From the NCBI GenBank assembly GCA_003511465.1, contig DOID01000030.1, positions 509 to 23,342 of the forward strand: a DNA stretch of 22,834 nucleotides, in the 5' to 3' direction. The position numbers were made by a program, and so were the translations under genes. Each line of letters starts with the position of its first letter. Position 1 is the stretch's first letter. Positions 8,648 to 15,829 of this stretch are shown in pieces. The DNA is from Bacillota bacterium (GTDB taxonomy: Bacteria > Bacillota > UBA4882 > UBA10575). A model generated the notes under the pieces. It was not told where the DNA came from, did no database searches, and saw nothing but the letters and a program-made list of their open reading frames with translations.

Positions 8648-9352
8648 CTATTCCCCGTCAAACCGATAACCGATGCCATGAACGGTCAGTATATATTGGG
8701 GATTTTTGGGGTTGGGTTCGATTTTTTGCCTGATATTTTTAATATGCGTGTCAACTGTCCGGTCGTAACCGTTAAAATCCTCCCCCAGCCCCAAATAGAT
8801 CAGCTCTTCTCTGGTAAATGTTTTGGTTGGATGCTTGGCCATCGTCACCAGCAATTTATATTCATTAGGGGTCAAACTGATAATTTCACCGTCGCTTTTC
8901 ACCTCGTATTTCGAGGAGTCGATGACCAGGGCGCCATCGTTAAAGGCGAGGAGGCTTGTTAATAAAGCAGTGTTGTCCCCCGTCCGTCTAAGCAGCGCTT
9001 CGATCCTAGCCACTAATTGTCGTGGGCTGAAAGGTTTTGTGACATAATCATCAGCGCCAATCTTCAACCCGCTTAAGATATCCTCCTCTTCCACCTTCGC
9101 CGTTAGCATGATGATGGGGACCCGCGATCTTTTCCTTAATACCTGGCAAACTTCCTCGCCTGACAAATCCGGAAGCATCAGGTCGAGCACAACCAGCGCC
9201 GGATGCTCTTTTTCAAATTGATTGAGCGCTTCCCGACCCGTGTAAGCCGCGCATACTGAATACCCTCCGTTTTCCAGATAAGATTGAACAACCTCAACGA
9301 TTTTCGCCTCATCATCCACGATCAAAATTTTTTTCGCTTTATTAATCATCAT
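8648..9352 (-). CDS. OmpR/PhoB-family response regulator
   Basis: This 234-residue protein has a receiver domain (acidic pocket D13/D14, phospho-acceptor D57 in VVLDLMLPD, switch T84, K106 in TKPF). It ends with a winged-helix DNA-binding domain of the OmpR/PhoB class (residues ~135-232; TPNEYKLLVTMAKHPTKTF, TVDTHIKNIRQKIEPNP, HGIGYRF). Such regulators bind tandem half-sites spaced by about 11 bp, exactly the type of repeat found four times in this window. Two ATGs stand in tandem; the second (9349) is better spaced from the G-rich ribosome binding site. It lies 48 bp after copA and 11 bp before the kinase gene on the same strand. Confidence 0.95.
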   Translation of the reverse strand: MMINKAKKILIVDDEAKIVEVVQSYLENGGYSVCAAYTGREALNQFEKEHPALVVLDLMLPDLSGEEVCQVLRKRSRVPIIMLTAKVEEEDILSGLKIGADDYVTKPFSPRQLVARIEALLRRTGDNTALLTSLLAFNDGALVIDSSKYEVKSDGEIISLTPNEYKLLVTMAKHPTKTFTREELIYLGLGEDFNGYDRTVDTHIKNIRQKIEPNPKNPQYILTVHGIGYRFDGE

Positions 9353-9400
9353 TCCCCCCCATAGTCAGCCTGGTTTAATGCTCCTTAGACATAATCCCTT

Positions 9401-11824
9401 TTAATGTTGCTTTTTATAAGGTTTAAACCTTTTGAGGCTTAAGGAGTTCGTGACCACCGAGACCGAGCTGAAAGCCATAGCTGCTCCGGCAATGATTGGG
9501 TTCAACAAGCCTAGCGCAGCGAAGGGAATACCGATAATGTTATAGATAAACGCCCAGAACAAATTCTGCTTAATTTTGCGCATCGTCTGCCGAGAAAGGC
9601 GGATCGCGGCCGGAATGGTCAGTAAATCACCGCGCATCAGAATAATATCGGCGGCTTCCATCGCGACGTCCGTTCCGGTCCCAATCGCCATCCCGATATC
9701 GGCAGTGGCGAGGGCGGGAGCGTCATTGATTCCGTCGCCAACCATTGCCACGATTTTCCCGCGCTTTTTCAGTTTCTCCACTTCTTCCGCCTTGTGTTCG
9801 GGAAGTACCTCGGCCAAGACGTTTGTGATCCCGACCTGCTTGGCGATGGCTTGGGCGGTTCTCCGGTTGTCGCCGGTAATCATATAGACTTCAATCCCCA
9901 TCCGCTTTAGTTCCTTAATGGCCTCTTTTGAATTTTCCTTCAAGGTATCAGCCACCGCGATAATCGCTTCCACTCTTTTGTCGATCGCCATCAGCATGGC
10001 AGTCTTTCCTTCATCTTCCAGCCGCGCAATGGTTGTTTCGGTAGTCCCCAGATCGATCTTCTCTTCCACCATTAACTTACGGGTTCCAAGATAAATCTCT
10101 TTCTGGTCAACCACGGCCATTACCCCACGGCCAGGAATGGCCGCGAACCGGTCCGGATCCGGCACCGCGCCGTACTCTCTTTTCCCCTGTTCGTAAATGG
10201 CGACTCCTAAGGGGTGTTCCGAACTTTTCTCCGCAATCGCCGCTAAACGGAGAAGCTCATTCTTCTCAAGTTCTCCTAAGGGCAAAATATCGGTCACCTC
10301 AGGCTGCCCTTTTGTAATCGTACCGGTTTTATCGAGCACCACCGTATTTAATTTATAGGCGGTTTCCAGGTGTTCTCCGCCTTTAATCAGGATTCCGTTT
10401 TCCGCACCCTTCCCGGTCCCAACCATGATCGCCGTCGGCGTCGCCAGACCCAGGGCGCACGGGCAGGCGATGACCAAGATGGAAACGGCGCTAATAATCC
10501 CGGCCGTTAGATTGCCGGCCACCAGGTACCAAAAGAGGAAGGTAACAGCGGCAATTCCGATCACAACCGGGACAAAGACCCCGGAGACCTGGTCGGCGAT
10601 TTTCTGGATCGGTGCTTTGGAGCCTTGGGCTTCCTCCACCATCTTAATGATTTGCGAAAGGACCGTATCCTTACCGACCTTCGTGGCTTCGAACTTAAAG
10701 GCACCAAATTTATTGATCGTAGCGCCCACCACTAAATCACCGGCTTTTTTCTCCACCGGCAGGCTTTCTCCGGTCAGCATTGATTCATCAAGCGAGGAGT
10801 TACCCTCGACAATCTTACCATCCACCGGTACCTTCTCGCCCGGCCTGACCAGAATCACATCTCCGGCTTCTACTTCCTCGATCGGGATATCTTCTTCCTG
10901 ACCATTCCTAATCACCCTGGCTGTTTTGGCCTGTAACCCCATGAGCTTCTTGATCGCTTCCGAGGTTTTGCCCTTGGCGACGGCTTCCAGATATTTTCCC
11001 AGTAAGATGAGGGTGATAATTACTACGGCTGCTTCAAAATATAGTTCCTTCATCATCACCCCCGGCACGGCCGGGACAAAGAAAGCATTATAGATGCTGA
11101 AAAAATAGGCGGCCGAAGTTCCCATCGCAATCAAAACATCCATGTTCGGACTTTTGGCTCTCAGCGCGTAAAAGGCGTTTTTATAGAAGCGGAAGCCGAT
11201 GAAAAACTGAACCGGTGTCGCCACAATCAACTGAAAATATTCGTTATGCAGAAACGGCACGTCGATCCCTACCAAGCTCAAGATCATCGCCAGGAGTAGT
11301 GGCGAGCTTAAAACTGCGGAAATCGTAAGTTCGTTTCTTAAACGCCTGATCTCCTTTTCTCGCTCTTCCTTTTCCCGGTCCCGGCTGACCTCCTCCGCCC
11401 GGGTGGCATGATACCCGAGGGCTTCCACCGCTTTGATCAGGTCGGATACTTTAACTTCTGCACGGTCATATTCGACCACCGCTTGCTCGGTGGCCAAGTT
11501 AACCGCAGCCTTTTGCACCCCTGCCAACTTATTCAGCTTCTTTTCGATTTTCGCCGCGCAGGAGGCACAAGTCATTCCTTTTACCTTAAGGACCACCTTG
11601 ATGACGGACGTCTCTTTGAGGACATCGTAACCTAGTCTTTTTATTACTTCGGTAAATTGGTCTTCGTTAACAAGCCCGTCATCATATTCGACTGTCGCTT
11701 GCTCGACGGCAAAATTCACGGTTGCCTGCCGAACGCCTTCCAGTTTATTTAGGTTCTTTTCGATCCTGGCTGCACAGGCGGCGCAGGACATCCCTACTAT
11801 TTTCAGCGCTTCTTTCTTAACCAT
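9401..11824 (-). CDS. copA: Copper-exporting P1B-type ATPase
   Basis: This 807-residue membrane pump moves Cu(I) out of the cytoplasm using ATP. It has two N-terminal heavy-metal-associated domains with CxxC sites (C14/C17 and C86/C89). About eight membrane helices follow. The transmembrane metal site is CPC (C454-P455-C456). The actuator motif TGES, phosphorylation motif DKTGT (D498), the P1B marker SEHPLG (H537-P538) and hinge GDGINDAPAL are all present. In the last two helices YN (FIYNIIG) and MxxSS (MAFSSVSVV) define the Cu(I)-specific subgroup. GGGGAGAG precedes the ATG. The LDCC small gene lies 89 bp upstream and the two-component pair directly downstream, so this is a copper-resistance operon with its own regulator inside. 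Confidence 0.97.
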   Translation of the reverse strand: MVKKEALKIVGMSCAACAARIEKNLNKLEGVRQATVNFAVEQATVEYDDGLVNEDQFTEVIKRLGYDVLKETSVIKVVLKVKGMTCASCAAKIEKKLNKLAGVQKAAVNLATEQAVVEYDRAEVKVSDLIKAVEALGYHATRAEEVSRDREKEEREKEIRRLRNELTISAVLSSPLLLAMILSLVGIDVPFLHNEYFQLIVATPVQFFIGFRFYKNAFYALRAKSPNMDVLIAMGTSAAYFFSIYNAFFVPAVPGVMMKELYFEAAVVIITLILLGKYLEAVAKGKTSEAIKKLMGLQAKTARVIRNGQEEDIPIEEVEAGDVILVRPGEKVPVDGKIVEGNSSLDESMLTGESLPVEKKAGDLVVGATINKFGAFKFEATKVGKDTVLSQIIKMVEEAQGSKAPIQKIADQVSGVFVPVVIGIAAVTFLFWYLVAGNLTAGIISAVSILVIACPCALGLATPTAIMVGTGKGAENGILIKGGEHLETAYKLNTVVLDKTGTITKGQPEVTDILPLGELEKNELLRLAAIAEKSSEHPLGVAIYEQGKREYGAVPDPDRFAAIPGRGVMAVVDQKEIYLGTRKLMVEEKIDLGTTETTIARLEDEGKTAMLMAIDKRVEAIIAVADTLKENSKEAIKELKRMGIEVYMITGDNRRTAQAIAKQVGITNVLAEVLPEHKAEEVEKLKKRGKIVAMVGDGINDAPALATADIGMAIGTGTDVAMEAADIILMRGDLLTIPAAIRLSRQTMRKIKQNLFWAFIYNIIGIPFAALGLLNPIIAGAAMAFSSVSVVTNSLSLKRFKPYKKQH

Positions 11825-11913
11825 CTGCTCTCCCCGATCTTTCTAGCCTAATATTATAATATCTCCCTGAGCGTTTTTTATTTTTCTCTGCTAGTGGCAA
11901 CCTGCCCCTCCCC

Positions 11914-12048
11914 CTACTTTTTATTTTTGTTTTCCCGGTTTAGCTGACAGCAGTCAAGCGGCCCATTCGTAAATGTTTGTTCATTTTTCTGAGCTAGTTT
12001 CTCTAAATAACCGTCTATGGCCTTTTTTAGACGTTTCAACACAACCAT
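11914..12048 (-). CDS. Small LDCC-motif putative metal-binding protein
   Basis: This 44-residue gene is easily missed. It starts at an ATG (12048) with a strong AGGAGG four bases upstream and ends at TAG (11914-11916). The first ~25 residues are a basic amphipathic helix (LKRLKKAIDGYLEKLAQKNE). Next comes NGPLDCCQLNR with the vicinal cysteines C33 and C34, then a short polar Lys/Asn tail. I recall a family of tiny Bacillota proteins defined by this Leu-Asp-Cys-Cys motif and presumed to bind metal; this assignment is from memory. Its place as first gene ahead of copA, behind a putative regulator-binding promoter, argues for a cytoplasmic Cu(I)-binding or chaperone-like role. Function is inferred only. 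Confidence 0.8.
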   Translation of the reverse strand: MVVLKRLKKAIDGYLEKLAQKNEQTFTNGPLDCCQLNRENKNKK

Positions 12049-12122
12049 CAACCTCCTACTTTCGCCAATTTCCGAAAAATCCTTTGTTCACTTTAAGATT
12101 TAACCAACTCTCTCATTAGTAG

Positions 12123-12158
12123 ATTTAACACAGTTGTATGGAGATATTATGAAGAAGT
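12123..12158 (-). promoter_or_regulatory. Box A: 11-bp tandem repeat and -10 upstream of LDCC-copA-regulator-kinase
   Basis: Reading on the minus strand, CTTCATA (12154-12148), four bases, CTCCATA (12143-12137), eight bases, then TTAAAT (12128-12123) as a -10-like hexamer inside TGTGTTAAAT. The two half-sites repeat with an 11-bp period and cover the -35 zone, which has no good TTGACA. This is the geometry of an OmpR/PhoB-type activated promoter. Box D is nearly identical over about 33 bases. Confidence 0.65.
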
Positions 12159-12183
12159 CCTCCGTGATGCCGATAAATCCGGG

Positions 12184-13023
12184 TTATTTACTGATTCCAC
12201 CCTCAATCACTAGACTCTCCTTGAAATCTTCGCCATAGATCCCTACTAATGTTGCATCATAAGCCTGATGGATGAAATTCTCTTCGCCAAGCGCCGCCAG
12301 TTCATGATTAATCCAATCAAGAAGCTCTTTATTACCCTTCTTAACGGCGGGAGCGATCGTGTCCTGTCCGCCCAGGCTCGGCACACCAACGCTAAACCCG
12401 GGATTCTGTTTTGCCCAAGCAATGACTTCCGTATTGTCATTGACGATCGCAGCGCCACGCCCATCTTTAAGAGCCTCAAAGATCTCCGTATATTGTTCGA
12501 ACTTTAATTGTTCGATGTCCGGGTAGTTTTTTGTTAAATAGGTTTCGCCAGTTGTCCCTTTCGCCACAATTGCTTTTTTACCCCTTAATTGTTCCACTGC
12601 GGTGATGGGGGCGCGATCCGGGGAGACGATGCCAAGCGAAACTTTCATGTATGGATTGGCAAAATCAACCTTTTCGCTTCTCTCCTCCGTAACCGTAAAG
12701 TTGGCCATGATGAGATCGACCTTATTTGATTCCAAGAAGGCCACTCTACTGGCGGCGTCAACCAGCACAAACTCAACTTTGGATTCATCCCCGAACAGAT
12801 CTTTGGCAAACCTTCTGGCGATATAGACATCAAACCCCTGCACTTCACCATTTTGATCAACATAACCAAAGGGATATTTATCACCAAAGACACCAATCCG
12901 AATTTTTCCCCGCTTTTTAATTGCCTCCAGCGTACCGGGATTGGTGTTACTGCGGCCGACCAGTACGCCCGTTATTAAGAGTGCGACCATCGCCAAGAGA
13001 AGGACTCTTTGTACCTTTTTCAT
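12184..13023 (-). CDS. Cysteine ABC transporter substrate-binding protein, CjaA-like
   Basis: This 279-residue family-3 solute-binding protein closely matches the pattern of Campylobacter CjaA, a cysteine-binding protein: IRIGVFGDKYPFGYVD, GDESKVEFVLVDAASRVAFL, NKVDLIMANFT, VDFANPYMKVSLGI, KGTTGETY, APAVKKGNKEL and a C-terminal VIEGG. The Cys T-box upstream of the operon independently supports cysteine as substrate. I chose the ATG at 13023 because AAAGGA is correctly spaced from it; the ATG at 13032 touches that site. Oddity: the signal region reads ITGVLVGRSNTN, where a lipobox Cys is expected after LVG. The codon is CGC (Arg24), one base from TGC (Cys). As read, the protein could not be lipid-anchored in the usual way. 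It is the last gene of the transporter; box A follows with no visible terminator. Confidence 0.87.
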   Translation of the reverse strand: MKKVQRVLLLAMVALLITGVLVGRSNTNPGTLEAIKKRGKIRIGVFGDKYPFGYVDQNGEVQGFDVYIARRFAKDLFGDESKVEFVLVDAASRVAFLESNKVDLIMANFTVTEERSEKVDFANPYMKVSLGIVSPDRAPITAVEQLRGKKAIVAKGTTGETYLTKNYPDIEQLKFEQYTEIFEALKDGRGAAIVNDNTEVIAWAKQNPGFSVGVPSLGGQDTIAPAVKKGNKELLDWINHELAALGEENFIHQAYDATLVGIYGEDFKESLVIEGGISK

Positions 13024-13050
13024 AAATAACATTCCTTTCTTTATTAATAT

Positions 13051-13797
13051 TTAATATTGGAAGATATTCAAGAATTGCCTAGCCCGTTCGGACTTTGGTT
13101 GAGAAAAAAACGTCTTGGGCTCGGCGGTCTCGCAGATGCGGCCTTGATCAAGAAACACCACCCGGTCAGCTACCGCTTGGGCGAACGAGATTTCATGAGT
13201 GACAATCACCATGGTCATTCCCTGCTTAGCCAGATCCAAGATCACATCCAGCACCTCTCTGATCATTTCCGGGTCAAGGGCAGCGGTGACCTCATCAAAA
13301 AGCATGATCTCAGGATTCATACACAACGCCCTGATAATGGCGATCCTTTGTTTCTGGCCGCCGGAAAGTTGACGGGGGTAAGCGTCCCGGCGTTCAAGTA
13401 AACCCACCCTCGCCAGTAATTGCTTGGCCTGCTCCATCACCTCCCTTTCATCCCTTTTTTGCACTTTAACCGGACCTAAAATAATATTATCGAACACTGT
13501 CATGTGCGGAAACAAATCATAGCTCTGAAAGACCATCCCAATTTGCTGACGGATTTTTGGCCAGTTAACCCCTTCTTTCGTTAGGTTTTCATTGTGGAAT
13601 CTGATCTCACCCGCCTGCGCCTTTTCCAACCCATTAATACATCTTAAGAGCGTGCTTTTTCCACAGCCGGACGGACCCAGAACAACTATAACTTCTCCGC
13701 TTCTGACGCTTAAATTTAGATCATAAAGCACCATCACCCCGCCATATTCCTTATACAAACTCGTAATGTCCAGTAATATTTCCTTTTCCTGATCCAT
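13051..13797 (-). CDS. Polar amino acid (cysteine) ABC transporter ATP-binding protein
   Basis: This 248-residue single-domain ATPase of the polar amino acid uptake family contains Walker A GPSGCGKST, Q-loop VFQSYDLFPHMTV, signature LSGGQKQRIAIIRAL, Walker B IMLFDEVTAALDP (the usual E-P pair reads E-V) and H-loop VTHE. I chose the ATG at 13797 since AGGGGGCG lies seven bases upstream; the ATG at 13821 would overlap the permease stop and lacks a site. It energises uptake through the permease encoded upstream. Together with the CjaA-like binding protein it makes a complete cysteine importer if the permease is functional. Confidence 0.92.
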   Translation of the reverse strand: MDQEKEILLDITSLYKEYGGVMVLYDLNLSVRSGEVIVVLGPSGCGKSTLLRCINGLEKAQAGEIRFHNENLTKEGVNWPKIRQQIGMVFQSYDLFPHMTVFDNIILGPVKVQKRDEREVMEQAKQLLARVGLLERRDAYPRQLSGGQKQRIAIIRALCMNPEIMLFDEVTAALDPEMIREVLDVILDLAKQGMTMVIVTHEISFAQAVADRVVFLDQGRICETAEPKTFFSQPKSERARQFLNIFQY

Positions 13798-13808
13798 AAC
13801 GACGCCCC

Positions 13809-14484
13809 CTATTCCTTCCATCTATTTTCCAGCTTCTTGGACAGCTTGGAAAGCGGATAACAGATCATAAAGTATAAGATGAAAACAAAACCGTAAACCC
13901 AAAAGGAAGCGGTCCGCGCTTCCAGACGGGAATACTCAATAATTTGCTGTCCCACCTTTGTCACGTCAATCACACCAATTAACACTACCAAAGAAGTTGT
14001 TTTCACCATTCTAGTGGCAATATTAATCGCCCCCGGTAGGATCCTTCTAATCGCCTGCGGAATCAGAATATACCGCTGAAGCCCCCAATCACTAAACCCG
14101 ATTGCCCGTCCGGACTCAATCTGGTGCTGAGGTAAGGATTCCAGCGCCCCGCGGACAAGATCCCCCATTTCCGCCGCGCCCCAAAGGCTAAACACAATAA
14201 TCGAAACCATTTCCCTGCTAAGATTAATCCCCAAAGCGGTGGTAACGCCAAAATACATAATATACAGCCAGACTAGGATCGGGATGATTCTAAACATTTC
14301 TAAGTATAGTCGACAAACCGCCCGTGTCTTTAACCCTTTAACTTTAAAGTAGAGAACTTATGCTGCAGACAAAGCCAATGATTAACGAGAGCAAGATGCC
14401 CCAAAACCCAAGTTTTAAAGTTGTCCAGGCCGCTTCCCGGTACAGCGGCAGACTATCGATGATAAATTGCCGGTTTAAATTCAT
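13809..14484 (-). pseudogene. Amino acid (cysteine) ABC transporter permease interrupted by a +1 frameshift
   Basis: Two frames together make one normal permease. Frame 1 begins at an ATG (14484) with GAGGTG nine bases upstream and encodes 46 residues (REAAWTTLKLGFWGILLSLI, then IGFVCSI), the classic first helix of HisM-type permeases, ending at TAA (14346-14344). The frame shifted by +1 is open from 14357 and continues FKVKGLKTRAVCRLYLEMFR, then IIPILVWLYIMYFG. It next gives the coupling helix ESGRAIGFSDWGLQRYILIPQ and ends at 13809. Joined, the product is about 224 residues, the usual family length. The shift must lie within 14344-14360. It could be a sequencing error, a true mutation or recoding: the stop context is CTT TAA A, where slippage of CTT to TTT restores the frame, as in prfB. 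Residues from the internal Met at 14297 alone would lack the first helix. Confidence 0.85.
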
Positions 14485-14513
14485 TGATCAACACCTCAAG
14501 CATTACTCAGATG

Positions 14514-14553
14514 CAATAAAAAAACTCCTACCCCTCTTCAGAGGCAGAAGTTT
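14514..14553 (-). terminator. Regulated terminator of the T-box leader
   Basis: On the minus strand AAACTTCTGCC pairs (with G-U pairs) to GGTAGGAGTTT across a TCTGAAGAGG loop region, and seven T follow. The 5' arm starts just after the T-box sequence, so it is exclusive with the antiterminator. Confidence 0.85.
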
Positions 14554-14790
14554 CTTCCGCGGTTCCACTCTGGTTACCGGATACAAAATCCGGCATCTCA
14601 ACACTCCGGTACATATATACCTTAACACAATAACGGGTGTACCCGCCGGAGTCTACTCTTTTTCGATCCGGTACTCCAGGATGCACTTCAGTTAAACTTA
14701 ATCTAAAATCCCTCTCAGCCGATGAGGATTTCTCTCTGAAGATCTACTTTAACTTACTCTTCCTGTCATCGTAAGCTATGCTATTCTTTT
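14514..14790 (-). promoter_or_regulatory. T-box riboswitch, cysteine specifier (TGC)
   Basis: The minus-strand leader of the cysteine transporter carries T-box marks in order. Stem I begins with GATGACAGGA (14770-14761). The AG-rich bulge is TTCAGAGAGAAA and the distal loop is CGGCTGAGAGG. The specifier region is GAAG-TGC-ATCCTGGAGT, with TGC at 14685-14683. A stem III-like hairpin GCCGGATTTTGTATCCGG comes next. The T-box itself is AGAGTGGAACCGCGG (14571-14557), followed by a terminator hairpin and T-run. The layout GAA-N-codon-A matches the Bacillus glyQS leader, which reads GGC for glycine, so TGC points to tRNA-Cys. Uncharged tRNA-Cys would stabilise the antiterminator and let RNA polymerase reach the transporter genes. 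A one-base shift of the reading would give GTG (Val); the CjaA-like protein favours Cys. Confidence 0.9.
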
Positions 14791-14812
14791 AAACGAATTC
14801 CCCCGCGATTCC

Positions 14813-14849
14813 ATTATATTATTTAGTTATGGAGAATTTATGAAGATTC
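14813..14849 (-). promoter_or_regulatory. Box B: 11-bp tandem repeat with TATAAT upstream of the T-box leader
   Basis: Minus strand: CTTCATA (14845-14839), four bases, CTCCATA (14834-14828), nine bases, then consensus TATAAT (14818-14813). There is no good -35 hexamer. Transcription from here would begin about 30 bases before Stem I, so this is the likely promoter of the T-box/cysteine transporter unit. Confidence 0.65.
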
Positions 14850-14873
14850 GAGTTCATATCTAAATGTTTGTTA

Positions 14874-14910
14874 ATCGTATTGGAATGTTATAGAGATTTT
14901 ATGAAGATAC
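14874..14910 (-). promoter_or_regulatory. Box C: second copy of the repeat, 61 bp upstream of box B
   Basis: Minus strand: CTTCATA (14906-14900), four bases, CTCTATA (14895-14889), nine bases, then TACGAT (14879-14874), a weak -10. It may be a second promoter or an upstream binding site helping box B. It could also act on the divergent copper storage gene about 200 bp to the right. Confidence 0.5.
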
Positions 14911-15088
14911 TATTTTATAACGGCATCCGCGAAAATATAAGGTTAACATGGCCAATAAATGAGCGAACAATGACCAATCCGTTGTTAACTCCGGTTTGAT
15001 TAGCTTTGTCAGGTTACCAAAGGCTAAGGATATAGCCTACTATTGAATAATATTAAGGATCGACTGGAGATAATAGCAATGCAATATC
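14911..15088. other. Non-coding stretch upstream of the copper storage gene
   Basis: This stretch must contain the plus-strand promoter for the copper storage gene, but I find no convincing -35/-10 pair. TTGTCA (15006-15011) is a possible -35 with only weak -10 partners. No open frame with a ribosome binding site is visible. Confidence 0.3.
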
Positions 15089-15107
15089 AAAGGAGGTGGG
15101 TAACCTT

Positions 15108-15455
15108 ATGCCTGTTGTAGAAACCTCAGTACAGAATTACCAAAAGTGTATTGATGAATGTAATCGCTGTATGCAGGTTTGCGAGGAGTGCTTTAACTCT
15201 TGCCTTAAGGAAGATGATGTGAAAGCAAGAGCAAAATGTCTCTCATTATTAAAGGATTGCGCAGATCTTTGCGCGCTTTCAGCTAAGTTTATGGCAGGTA
15301 ACAGTGACTTCGCCAAGCAACTTTGTGGAGTTTGCGCCGCTGCCTGCGATGCCTGCGCCAATGAATGCGCGATGTTCAAAGATACTCACTGTCAGCAATG
15401 CGCGGACGAGTGTAGGAAATGCGCCACTGAGTGTCGAAACATGGCCACTATGTAA
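15108..15455 (+). CDS. csp: Cytosolic four-helix-bundle copper storage protein (Csp3-like)
   Basis: This 115-residue protein has 19 cysteines, mostly in CxxC, CxxxC and CxxCxxxC spacing along predicted helices (C14, C18, C21, C25, C28, C32, C44, C51, C55, C73, C76, C80, C83, C87, C95, C98, C102, C105, C109). That is the pattern of the Csp/DUF326 family, whose four-helix bundle stores many Cu(I) ions in its core. There is no signal peptide, so it is the cytosolic Csp3 type (about 110 residues with a similar Cys count). The start is the ATG at 15108 with AAAGGAGGTG upstream; a GTG at 15096 lies within that site. It stands alone on the plus strand and ends at a hairpin terminator. With copA and the LDCC protein nearby it supports a copper-handling island. 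Confidence 0.9.
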   Translation: MPVVETSVQNYQKCIDECNRCMQVCEECFNSCLKEDDVKARAKCLSLLKDCADLCALSAKFMAGNSDFAKQLCGVCAAACDACANECAMFKDTHCQQCADECRKCATECRNMATM

Positions 15456-15482
15456 AAGAGCCCGTTCAGGGCTCTTTTTTTT
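15455..15482. terminator. Bidirectional terminator between csp and the convergent small membrane protein gene
   Basis: AAGAGCCC (15456-15463), loop GTTCA, GGGCTCTT (15469-15476), then a T-run to 15482. On the minus strand the same stem is followed by TTTTACA, so it can serve both convergent genes. Confidence 0.85.
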
Positions 15483-15777
15483 ACTTTTCACCTTCAATCC
15501 GCCTTGCATATGGATCCTGCTTATGCTTGTTTCCGCCTTTATCTTTACGGAACATCATCGGGATCATCATAATGTGCATCAGCGGGCAAAGCAGCACTAC
15601 GGCAAAGGGTAGAATGCTTTTCAATGCCGGATTGTTGTTCTTTAGAATAGGGATCAACATCAACAGTATAATTGGTAACGCACAACATAACACCATCAGC
15701 AACATGTGCTTGCCATGTCCCTTGTGTCCATTTTCATGGTTGTCTTGCCCCTGATCATTTCCTCCATGGCAATTCAT
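15481..15777 (-). CDS. Small His/Met-rich membrane protein (DUF2933-like)
   Basis: This 98-residue protein starts at the ATG at 15777 with GGGGAGGTG upstream; the GTG at 15786 is part of that site. The N-terminus is hydrophilic and rich in histidine (MNCHGG, then HENGHKGHGKH). Two hydrophobic segments follow: HMLLMVLCCALPIILLMLIP and ILPFAVVLLCPLMHIMMIP. The CC-LP and LLCPLMH signatures remind me of DUF2933, a small protein often found beside metal-resistance genes; this match is from memory. The tail is basic. Clustered His, Met and Cys in and next to the membrane suggest metal binding, perhaps copper. It lies 52 bp downstream of the spermidine-synthase-like gene on the same strand and probably shares its promoter. 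Confidence 0.75.
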   Translation of the reverse strand: MNCHGGNDQGQDNHENGHKGHGKHMLLMVLCCALPIILLMLIPILKNNNPALKSILPFAVVLLCPLMHIMMIPMMFRKDKGGNKHKQDPYARRIEGEK

Positions 15778-15829
15778 CGTTTTCACCTCCCCTACTTTCC
15801 CTCGTCTAAGTGTTTCCTTTATAACTTAG

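Noticed and set aside
10425..10901. 158-codon frame opposite copA
   Set aside because: Shadow of a well-supported copA on the other strand; low-complexity Thr/Ser/Pro/Ile composition typical of antisense frames.
11851..11862. ATATTATAATAT palindrome between the LDCC gene and copA
   Set aside because: AT-only 12-mer that could arise by chance; contains TATAAT but no matching -35, so I do not call an internal promoter.
13809..14297. Reading the permease as a complete short protein starting at 14297
   Set aside because: The upstream frame with a good ribosome binding site supplies the missing first helix and the joined length matches the family, so the short start is an artefact of the frameshift.
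15006..15053. Promoter candidates for the copper storage gene (TTGTCA, TTGAAT with nearby TAATAT)
   Set aside because: Spacing or -10 match is poor for every pair, so none is called.
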